A DNA stretch of 64,000 nucleotides, taken from Liriodendron chinense. Lineage: Eukaryota > Streptophyta > Magnoliopsida > Magnoliales > Magnoliaceae. The stretch spans positions 2,480,001 to 2,544,000 of the forward strand of contig ML058370.1 of assembly GCA_003013855.2 (NCBI GenBank), given 5' to 3'. Shown here one piece after another: positions 34,501-46,500 of this stretch (its first letter is position 1; every line of letters begins with the position of its first letter). Below the pieces are notes generated by a model that was not told where the DNA came from, made no database searches, and worked only from the letters and a program-made list of their open reading frames with translations. The translations under genes were made by a program, and so were the position numbers.

Positions 34501-37500
34501 TTAAAGTTCCTTGATATACATTGATAAACTATCTTCTAACGACTGAGCTTCTAGAGCAAGTGGTTGTTTAACGTGGTATCAGAGAGGAAGGTCAAGTGTT
34601 CGAATCCCGGGGCAGCAAAATATGACTCCATAATATATTCTCCCATAATGTCTATCGTTTATGGTTTGAGTGAGTGTCCCTCCAACCTTAACTAGTATGC
34701 TCCCATGCGAAGTTCCACCCCTCCTCCTTAAACAATGGTCGTATGATTGAATCTAGCCCGGCTTTTGCCATGGCATATGGCATGCTGACCGGGGAGCAGG
34801 CTTTTACTTAAAGGAACAAGGGCTGCTTGAATGTTAGATGATCGAGTAGGGAGCCAAACTTCAATCCTGGAATTATGTGGACTGGCCATCCCGATTTGGC
34901 CAAGGTATGAGGCATGAAGGTTGGCTCAGGTGCCTTTGTTCAGAAGATGATGGGTTCATTAGACTAATTTATATTGTAACTGGAAGTCGGGTTGCATGCC
35001 AGCTTAGGGACCTTCCCCTGGAGGGCCAAAGGTGCATTGGTCCATGATTGATTGGGAATGGAGAGTAAAGAATATGTTGAGGGTGCATTAAACCATGATT
35101 GATGGAAACCCCCCCAAGGGGGGGGGGGGGGGGGGGGTATGCTAACTCTAAGGCCCTCCCTTGGATGACCAATTGTGCATTGGACCATAGTTGACTAGAG
35201 ACTGGAAAGTATTCTTCTATGGTCCAACTTTGAGGGACCAATGGTGCATTTGACCATGGCTAAATATTGGAGGGTATGCTAGTTTAGGGGCCCTCCCATA
35301 GAGGACCAAAATTGAAGGTAATGTTGGGTTAGATGATGCCCCTTGCAAGACGAGCGGGTTGAATTCCAAATAAGAGTCCATCACATGGATGAACTGGATT
35401 AGATGAGGAAGAGATTCTTCCAAGATGACACTAAAGGTAGGATTGCCAATATACTAGGACTTGCATGATGTCGTTGCTGAGGATTTAGGAGTATGTTGTT
35501 AATTGTTGCATCAAGGGTCATGATCGAAATTTTCTTTTAGTCATTTAAATTTTGAACCACGTGTTTCAAGGTGAAATAGTGATCCGTTGTGTGACCCCTA
35601 ACTTGATGGAATGCATGTTCGCTCGCCTCAAGTGCAAGGCTTGCGATGTAGTAATAACTCGATAAGACTGAAGTCCATCCATAGGGAATTAGGGCAAACC
35701 AATTCAAATTATTCTAGCAACTCCAATCTCAGCAATTTGTGATTTCAAATTCATAAACTAACTTAAAACAGTAACTTTGTAAAAATTTGTAAATTTAATA
35801 GAACTAAGGCCTCAAAGATCCACTTATAGTAGTCCCATATTAATTCATTCATCAAAGCATAGCACAACTAGATTCGAAGTTCTATCTCTCTTCTAGTTGG
35901 AAGATTTGGCATTCAAACAAATACTATCTCCACTTAAATCTGAAAATAAGATTCTAGTTCTAATAAAGCACATAAAATTTAAATATGTAGCCTTCGAAGT
36001 AACAACCATGCTAAGGGACTATAGTACGCTCTAGGGTTACTACAATTCAAATCTAATCAATCCAAACATGATAATCTCAGAGAATTGCAAGGAACCCATG
36101 TCCAAAGCATATGAACTTTCATAAAACATCCAAAAATATCAACTTTATTCAAACTAGAACTTAAAAATTCAAACTTTAAATAGAGTACTTAAATCAAACG
36201 AATTCTACATAATAACTAACTACAAGCTTCACCTCTTAGCCTTAGTTAAGAGGTTTTAGCCGAGCATTATCATGCTTCAATTAACAACAATGAAAAACTA
36301 ATGAAAAACATGAAAAACCGAATTCGGGAGAGTTGTAGACGCTCCACAGTGATCCTCTTTGCCTCCCACAAAGTCTCAAGCCTTCTATGATGCCCTAGCT
36401 ATGATCCCTAGGTGTCCTTTTATAATGGAGAGGTTCCACTGCCCCAAAACCTTCTAGATTTGCGTAAGAGGTTACGAATCGCGCAACAATTTTTGGAGCT
36501 TGAAGTACAAGCTGCTGGAACTCGAATTTTCAAGTGGCCGACCGGTCTTGACTGGTCAGACCTATCTGATGAAGGTCTAGAGAGTGTGGGAAAGAGGGCC
36601 TGCTTCTGGCCAGTCCAGTCCGTGTTCCAGCAGATTGAGAGGGAGGGCTGCTTGGTGGCCGACCGGTCAAGACTGGTCTAGCCTCTCTTTTCTTTGATTT
36701 TCTTTCTTTCTTTCTCCCTCTCCTCTCCTTGCTCTTCTTCCTTCTTTAGCCCACCTTTGGTCTTCATCGAAAGGCTTCCAAATGAAGTCTTTTAGTCATC
36801 AATTGGGTAAAATCTCTCTCTCATTCCTACATCCACAAAACATGCATTAGATAGGACTTTTAGACATGCAAATCACGCATACAATGTGATGATATGGATT
36901 AGAATATGTATAAATTCGGAACTCAACAATGCGCAAAACTCATTTTCATTATAGTTCAATGACAAAGGGTTCAATGGGGGGCTTAGGCTGTAGTGGGGCC
37001 AAAAGTTTCTTTTGAACTAGAATGCATGGCACATCGTTGTAAGATCGAGCCAATTTTGTGAATTGCCTAGGCTCCTACTCGCCCCAATCTACCAATTTTG
37101 ATTAGGATACTATGGATTCTATTTTAGTTGTTGTTGTTGTTATTGTTGTTGTCCCAATTATAAAGCGTGAATGGTGCGTCTTAGACAAAGGCGACAAGGT
37201 TATTTACTTATGCATTTTTCCCATATCGTCCTGTCAAAGTGAATGGACGGGGGACAGTAACACTTTTATTATTATTTCCGTATCCGATAGGCCCTCCTTC
37301 CACTTTCCACTTTACCAGGAGGCCTGATGAGGCCAACGAGAAAACATCCCAACTCTTATTTTGGCTTCGACTTGTTCTTTGATGCAAAGGAGTTGGGTAA
37401 AGTTACTCTACAAATATGAGATGATGTATAAAGTACAAAGAACATGAACTAGAAAGTAAAGCTAGACCAATAGTTTATTTTCTTTTTGAGAAAAATTGAA

Positions 37501-40500
37501 AACGTAGAGTTGTTTAATGTTGAAGGTACATGTAGCTAATCAATGTACATGGGTCTACCAATTCCACCCGAACCAGTAATTACTAGAATAGAAAGTAAAG
37601 ATAAAACAGTAAAGGCTGGACCAATAGATCATTGGAATTGAAGGGCAAAAAGAGTAAATGTAGATAAGTAAATGGACTAAAACTACAAAATCCTAAAGAA
37701 AAAATTAGAAAATTTCATGTCTCAAGTTAGGCCTTGGCTAATGCCTAGATAGTCCCCAATGAAATTGCCAAATCTATGAACTCTCTACAAGCGGGGCTCA
37801 CTTTCTCCTATGGTTGTTTACATAGATGGGGGTGGTATTGACTCTAATATGACACTACATTCAATTTAAAGTCGTCACTAGTCAATGAAGCTTAAAGTAT
37901 ATAGCTAGTTAGAAATCGTAGAATCAATTATGATTAGGGAATCGCAATTCTCCCCAACTCAACGACTCGTGAAGTTTCTCTACAACCAAAGATTGTTAGT
38001 GAAGACAAAAAGGAAGGGATTAGGTACTCTTTTCTGCACATATTACATATGATCTCTACTTCACGGGATTTTTAGATTCTTCGGAGATTTAACTAAGTTC
38101 TAGAAAGTCTACATTCAGGTTAGCCTAGGAAGATACTTTGCTCTGCTTCATGCTAGTTGATAGGAGTAATAAAAGAAAAAGAGGAAGCAATAGAAAATGC
38201 AAATAAATGGAATGTGTGGAATGCAAATGCAAGGTTAGATGATATGTTGGAAGGAAAACGTAAGACATGACACTCTTTCCACTAAAAGATGATCAGACAT
38301 GACACTCTTTATGGCGCTCTCTTCTCTCTCCTGAGATGCCTCTTCTACCACCCCGAAATAAATCTCCTCTCACAAGCCCTTTCCTGCACCTAAGATTCTC
38401 TCCAAATCCTTTCCCGTCGTTGGCCATGTGGCCTGATTATGCATTTTTTGAGGAACTTTTAGGTGATATGATTTGTCTCCTGATAAGAGGACTTTTTGAG
38501 GACCAGTGGTAATTGGATTCCTTCCAATCTATTTTGCACATTTTCTAGGTAATTTCACTCATGTCATTTGTCCAAGTGCCAGCTGGCAGCTCAGAGTGGG
38601 CTAGGGTGACTGGCAGGAATCTGATTCCCAAATGGAGATCTTCGTCTGAACCATTCATTTTTTCAATGCTTCTCGAGGTTGATTGGAGCCCTAATTTCGA
38701 AGTTTTAACTTGGTCCTGTGAAGTAATGTGTCTCATCTTGGATGGGGTGTTTACATGCTTCAGTTGGACTATTCATCTTTAGCATCATTTAGATAAGGAG
38801 ATTTGGGTTCAAGATTTGCCCAATCGAACCTTCTTTTTTTTAATATTAGCTCAGTCAAATTAATCCATTATAAAAGACTAGATTTTATGTTAATATCATC
38901 CAATTAAAAAGATTATTGAGAGTTTAGAGGCACATAGCCCATAGTGAGACCCGCGTCAAAGTGACCCTTACAAGGCACATTAAATCAAGAAAGAAGCTCG
39001 CGTGATGGAAGGTCCAAATTGACTATCAGACCATTTTATGTAATTAATCTTAGCTATCTGTTCCTTGGCCATTGGCTTGATGATTAGAATGATCTAATCA
39101 AAATTATTTTTTATGAGATAAAATGCAACTCAAAGTGTGATCATAAGATAGTCTAGATCCATGATCAGACCCGTTTCCGAGCCATTCATTTTTTTTAGGA
39201 AAATGATCTAATCATCAATTAGATCATCCATCATGTGGGCCCCACTTTTGTTTGGACGAGTTGCTCAAAAATCACTTTCATCAGACCATCCTTACCATCC
39301 AATCGTTTACCAGTAAAAAAATGGATGGTCCATATTTATTGTAGGAAAATGTGTCTAACGATCAATCTTGACCATTTATCACTTGGGTCCCACCATGGTA
39401 ATGTGCTGGTAAAGCCGGGAATCATTAGAGATGCTAACATTGTTTCACCAATCAACGAAGGTTGAGTTGACCACAACAAAAGGAACTCTTAATTCATCTT
39501 TTTTAAAAAGATGTTATATAATGAACCAAACACTCCAAACTTGAAAAATTTTACAAAATTCAAAATTATAAAAACAATATTCTATGATTAAATTACAAAA
39601 ATAAAATTTCATAGGATTAACTACATCCAAACCCAACCTTAACATTAAAACTCCGTACATTTTAAAACAATGTTATGAAAAAATCCTCATTTATCAGGAA
39701 AATCAAGTTAAACTTCTTTTCAGAAAGTAACAGTGGGGGCCGTCTGCAAGGGTAACAAGGATGAGCTAATTTTTGCCTTCTCGATTGGTTATTCATCTTT
39801 AACATTATTCCAAGGGTGAGCTAATGTTTGAGTAGAGGCGCGGGCTATTTTAGAGAGGCTATCCTTGTGCATGAAAAGGGGCTTTGCTAAGATTCAGGTG
39901 GAAAGTGTCTCGAAAAACTCGTTAGGCTTCGTTAATTCAAAGGGCTCTGCCAACTGGAGCTTATGGTATTGGAAGGCCCACATCGAGTCCCTTAGGAAGA
40001 ACATGGAGTAGTTATATCTTTCGTCCCTAGGGAAGCATATGTTGTCGCGGATGCTTTTGCAAAGTTAGGCAGCCTAACTCAATGGCGGAGGGTCTTTGAG
40101 GGAGAGTCCATTGTTCCTTGCCTCGTCTGGGGTATAATCTTTCTAGATCGGGTGGGTTTGGGCACGATTAGAGAGAGTTTCAGCTCGTTTGTAGTGCTAG
40201 TTGTAGGCTGTAGAGTCTTTACGATGGGCTGCCTGAGGCATTTTTTTGGTGATCGGGCTGCCCGAAGGTTCCAGTGTGAACAGCCATTTTTGTGAATAAA
40301 TTTTGCTTTTTGCTAAAAAAATGTTATTTAAATAAAAAAAAACTTTCAAGAATGATTTATATATGGTGATTGGTTGTTATCCTATCCCATGTTGATAGGA
40401 TTGAATGAAAGATTGGAATCAATTTATATATCAATTACACACAAATGAAGGGTTTAAAAGAGCTAAATGATAATAGACCCACAATTTTGATCACCAATGA

Positions 40501-43500
40501 ACATTGACTAATGCACATAGAATGCTTTAATCATTTTAATTGATTTATTGCCTTTTAATCTTACTGATGTACCATAAAATTATGGGATTTTTATTGCAAA
40601 ATTCTGAAGAAATCTATATTTTACCAAATAAGGCCTCCTTTTAGAAAATGCAAGTGGTGCTTTCTTAAGGGATGAAATTACGAAATGCCCTCATTTATTT
40701 CTTTTCTTTTTTTTTAAGTAGTGAAATTGGGCCCACATGGTATGCGTATAACATCTAACAACTTATGCACCATACCAACATGAACAACACATTACGTTAA
40801 TCAAATCATCAGTCAGACGGATGGGCTACACCTGAATTGGAATATTTGAATGGTGTATATTATTTTTAATGGATTTGCCCATTTTGTGATTGGATCCACC
40901 ATATTTTTGGTTTCCTAGTAATAATGTTGGTGTGCATCTGTTGGATAGGTTGGATGTGAGGCACATATCAGATGGACCCACCATGGTGTGTGTAGTATTC
41001 AAACTATCTAGAAGGATCATCTCACCTTGAAATTTGGCCGCCCCAAGATGAGGCTGATCCAACCATCATATGGGTGACCACTTCATATTTGAAGGTTTTT
41101 GAGCAGTCGTCAATTTCTTTCTATTGTGTGGCTCACCAAATGATTAGATATGCCCCATTTTTAGAGCATCCCATCATCACATTGGGACGCATTTAATGCA
41201 TGGGTTGGATGGATTATACAAAACATTATGGGTCCTCTCGGGTACAAGCAGGTGAACAGGGAAATAATCAAGGTGGATGGAAGATGAGCAACTTTAACAC
41301 CTAGGCGAATAACTTTTCACATACAAGTGAATCACTTATATAGGAACCAGAGTAATCATTTTGGGCATACATGTTCGTATTCAATGAGGCACGTTTGGTT
41401 GTCCTATTCTCTGATGGACCATTTTGGTCATCCTTTCATCTCACCGGCATGGCGTGCACAAAGAGTGATTCAGCTGATTTTTGGGTCCGGTGATCTTGAC
41501 GGATAAGCCAATAGATTTGTTCTTACCCATTATGAAAATCACCATTTTCCATCTTTTTTATTTTTTAATTTTTTTTTCTTGTGATGTGATTCTCAGAGAC
41601 TGTATAAACTGGGAGCAAGGAAGATCGTTGTATTTGAGCTTGGCATAATCGGGTGTATGCCGAGCATAACAAACGCAGCAGATGTTAGTACAAATTGCAA
41701 GGAAGAAGTAAATCAGCTCGTAAAGGATTACAATCAACAGCTTTCATTTCTACTGAAGAAACTGCAATTCCTCCTCGAAGAATCGATTTTCATTGAGGGT
41801 CAAGTTTTTGAGTCTGGCTACTACGTCTATCACAATCCTTCCAAATTTGGTGAGATTCCGAAACATTTATGTTTGATGGGTAGGGATGGTTGTTAGGACC
41901 ATGGCATTAAAAAGCCATTAATGGTGATTTTCTCTTGCAAGACTCAATCTGCAGTTCGAAACCTTGCCGAAGCATAGAAGAGAACCAAACAATCACCACA
42001 CAACTAACAAGCCAAGCCAAACAATCACACAAAGAACACAATCCATTTTACGTGGAAAAACCCTTCCGAGAAAAAATCATGATACAAAGCGATCACTATG
42101 AATATCAAAAGTACATGAGATGAACACCCAAGAAGCAAAACTCAAGAGAAAATCCTAGTTCCCTCTCTCCAAAACTCTCCTTCTCCCACCTCAAACATGT
42201 TAAACAAAGTATTAGATACCCTAATACCCAATTACACCCCTTTTTATAAGATAAAATCAGAAATAGAAACAATTAGCGCACATCTGCGCAAATACATTGA
42301 TACAGTCGATCTCCAGGTTAGGCAATCGAGCCCCATGTCAGTCGCCCGATGGGCTCGGGTCGGGCGCTCAAACTAGATGAAAAGCATCTAGAGAGTTTGG
42401 ACAGTAAATCCAGAATTACATCGGGTGGTCAGGCGCCCAACCCCCTCGTCGGTCACCCGAACCCCCTCTAAATCCAACAGATTGAAGGTTTCACCAAAAA
42501 ACTCGACCGAGGCTTCCATCTTATATTCCTTCTTCCTTCATTCATCATCTCATCTTCAATCAAAGCTCCACCGCTTCTCATGCCCACTGCATCTTCATTC
42601 TGTCTTTGCCAATTTAAGAGAAGTTATGTAGAACTTGAACTTCTCTGCAGGAACCACCTTGGTAAGCATGTCTGCCGGATTCACGCTGGTGTGAATCTCG
42701 TCCAATGTCACATCTCCTTCCTCAATCTTCACCGAGGCTTCCATCTGATATTCATCACTCCTTCATTCATCATCCCATCTTCAATCATAGCTCCACCACT
42801 TCTCATGCTCATTGCGTCTTCATTCCGTCTTTGTAAATCCTAGAGAAGTTGTGTAGAACTTGACCTTCTCTGCAGGAACTACCTTGGTGAGCATGTCCGT
42901 CAGATTTATGCTTGTGTGAATCTTGTCTAGAGTCACATCTCCTTCCTTAAGCACTTATCGGATAAAATGGTAACGCACATCAATGTGTTTAGTATGAGAG
43001 TGATAAACAGAATTCTTAGTCAAATTTATAGCACTAGAGCTATCACAATTAATTGGCACGGCCTCCTGCTAAAATCCCAACTGATTTATCATTCCCTTCA
43101 ACCAAACAACCTCCTTGAATGCTTATGTCACTGTCATATACTTCACTTCAGTAGTGGAAAGAGTCACCACAGACTGAAGCTTAGATATCCAACTAATCGC
43201 TCCACCTGCTGACACAAATGAGTATCCCGAAGTTGATCTCCTACAATCCACACTAGCTACGTAATCTGAATCCACATATCCAATCGACTTATCCTTAGAT
43301 TTTTGGAATATAAAAACGTAGTCTTGCATACCATGGATGTACCAAAGTAGCCATTTTACTGCCTCCCAATGTTGCTTGCTAGGGTTTGCTATAAATTTGA
43401 TCACAACATCCATAGCCTGTGAAATATCATATCTTGTACAAATCATAGCATACGTCAAGCTGCCCACTGCGCTCGAATAAGGCACATGAGACATCTCTTG

Positions 43501-46500
43501 CTTTTTTTCATCTATCTTGGGACACTGCTCTAATGAAAGCTTAAAGTGAAATGCGTGGGAAATGTTAACCGGCTTCATCATATCCATCCCAAACTTCACC
43601 AATACCTTCCCTAGGTATTCATCCTAAGATAACCATAACATGCTCCTCTTCCTGTCTCTGTGTATGGCAATGCTAATAACCCTCTTTGCAGCCCCGAGAT
43701 CCTTCATCTCAAATGTCCCTGAAAACTAACTCTTCAACACATCAATGTTAGATATGTTAAGACTGACAATAAGCATGTCATCGATGTATCACACCAGTAT
43801 GAGAAACTTTCCATCACTCAGTATCTTAGACTAGACACAATGATCATACTCACTCTTGAAAATGCCTCACTCATCATGAAGGAATCAAATTTCCTGACCC
43901 ACTGCCTAGGTGACTGTTTGAGGCAGTACAATGACCTCTTCAACCTGCAAACATTGTTCTCTGCCCCTTGTACTGTATAACCTTCTAGCTGCGACATGTA
44001 AATCTGCTCATCTATTTCCCCATTGAGGAAATCAGTTTTTACATCCATCTATTCTAGCTCGAGGTCGTGTTGGGTAACCAGATCCAACACGAACCTGATA
44101 GACACTTACTTCACAACTAGTGCGAATATCTCATTAAATTCTACACCTTCCCACTGAGCATACCCCTTCGCCACCAATCTAGCCTTGTATCTATCGTATT
44201 TCTTTCGAAAAATTCACTTGCACCTGATCGCTTTTTGTCCTACAGGAAGCTCCACAAGTTCCCATGTCTCATTTTTTTACAGATAATCCATCTCGTCATA
44301 TATTGCCGTCTTTCACTTTTCAGCATCAACGTCATCAAGTATCTCTTGAAAAGTAGATGGATTCCTCTCATCCATAATAAGGGTGAATGCAATATTCGAG
44401 TCATCTCTATACCTCACCGATAACCTGTGATTTCCAAGTGGATTTTTTCGCACAGGTGTCTACTCCACCTGATCTTGTACCTCTGTTTGTGTCACAGTAT
44501 CGGCCCATGTCTCATCTTTGTTAACCTGAATGTCAATAACCTCTGATTTTTCCAGTTCCTTTCGCTCATCCTTTCGAAATAATGAACCCTCATCAAATCT
44601 GATATCAGGACTATGGGTGATTTTCCATGTTACAGGGTCATACAACCTGTAACCCTTCACACCATCATCATAGCGCATAAAGATCCATTTTTTTGCCCTT
44701 TGGTCAAGCTTATTTCTCTCAATAGACAATACATGAGACTAAGCCTCACAACCAAACACATGTAGACATGAGTAGTCAATCGAATGACTACTCCACACTT
44801 CTTCATGAATTTTTCATTCAATTTTCTTAAAAAATGGCTAATTTATTAGGTAACAAGTCGTGTTAACAGCCTCAATCTATAGCTTTTTGCCTAAGCCAGT
44901 ATTACTCAACATGGACCGGGCTCTCTAAGAGAGTTTGATTCATTTGCTTAGCCAGACCAATCTGCTTTGGTGTGTGGCGCACTGTTTTGTGCCTCATGAT
45001 CACTTCCTCCTTACAATACTTATTAAATTCCCTTAAAGTAAATTCCCCACTGTTGTCGATTCTCATCACTTTCAATTTCTCTACTGACTGATTCTCCATC
45101 ATAGCCTTCCAATACTTAAAAGTTGTGTAGAAATTGAATTTATTTTTCAGAAAATAAACTCAAACCTTCCTACTATAATCATCGATAAATGACATGAACC
45201 ACGATGACCCCCTAACAGAAACTACGGGCAATAGCCTCCTTACATCAGAATGAACATATTCAAGCACTCGTTTACATATATGCTTCCCCCTTTTAAATGA
45301 CAATCTAAATTTTATCATACATATAATGCTATAATGCTCGCATATTTTAAAGTCTGGAGATTTAAAAGCAGGAATCAAAAAACGATCGAAAAGTACCTTC
45401 ATGCTCTGCTCACTCATGTGGCCTAAACAGGCATGCCACGTACGTGCAGACGTGAAATCCGCTACAGTCGTTGCAGCTCCACCCAATGAAGTGTTCCCAA
45501 TCAACTTGTAAATATTGTCATGCCTCTGTCCCTTAATTATTACAAGGGCCCCCTTTGAAACCTTACAGAACCGGTCAAAACTGGTAAACTTGTACCCCAT
45601 TGCCTCAAGCGTACCAAGAGAAATCAGATTCTTCTTCAACTTGAAAATGTGCCTCACTTCCGTCAAGATCTGTTTGATCCTATTGAACATCTTCATGCAC
45701 TCAGTTCCAATCCCTATAACCTTGCCGGCGTAGTCATCGCCTAAAAATATCGAGCAGGCCTCATACTCCCTATAAGACATAGAGACGCTCTGATCCGGGC
45801 ACATGTGATATGAATACCCGGAGTCCATGACTCACTCATCATTGAGAGATCCCATCCTCGACACTGTCAAGACCTCATATACATCACTACTGCCTTCGGA
45901 AGATTCAACGATATTTGCTTCCCTTGAAGACTCTACTGTCTTCTCTTTCTTTACTTTAGAATTCTTAAAATCCTTATTCATGTGCACTCCCTAGCCACAA
46001 CCCCAACACTTCAATTTGGCTTTTCCTTTGCCTTTAGATTTAGATCTAGAACGTGACGATCTTTCACCCCACTCTGAATTTCTTCCTCTCATAATCAGTT
46101 TATCGGAAGAAGACCCAACGTTGCCGCTCTTCTATCTCATTGCCTTCGACTAGAGGGCTGAGAGGACGGTCTCAACGTTTATGATTTCTCTGCCTATACA
46201 CAACGAGTCTCTGAGCGACTTGTATAAACTAGGAAGCGAGTTCAGCGGGATTGATACTCGTCATTCATCTATTTAATTACCAATATCCAGTAACTTACAA
46301 ATCAACCAGTTGAACGTGTTAATGTGGTCATCCACACCGGTCCCCTTTGTCATCTTTAAGGTGAAAAGCTGCATCATCAGATATATCCGGTTCTCTAGAA
46401 ATTTCCTCGGAAACATGTTCTCTAGCTTGATCTATGTATCTACTGTGGTCTTCTCTCTCATGACATAATAGAGTACGTCATCCGTCAAGCACAATTGTAT

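Noticed and set aside
34540..34645. Possible tRNA gene
   Set aside because: B-box-like and A-box-like motifs are present but no cloverleaf can be formed and the 'tggtatcagaga' segment is typical of SINE or LTR-related sequence.
36412..36681. Plus-strand frame of 89 codons with a possible start
   Set aside because: Lies within dispersed repeat A, overlaps its GACCGGTC palindromes, has no domain, and the inverted copy at 2176-2445 does not conserve the frame.
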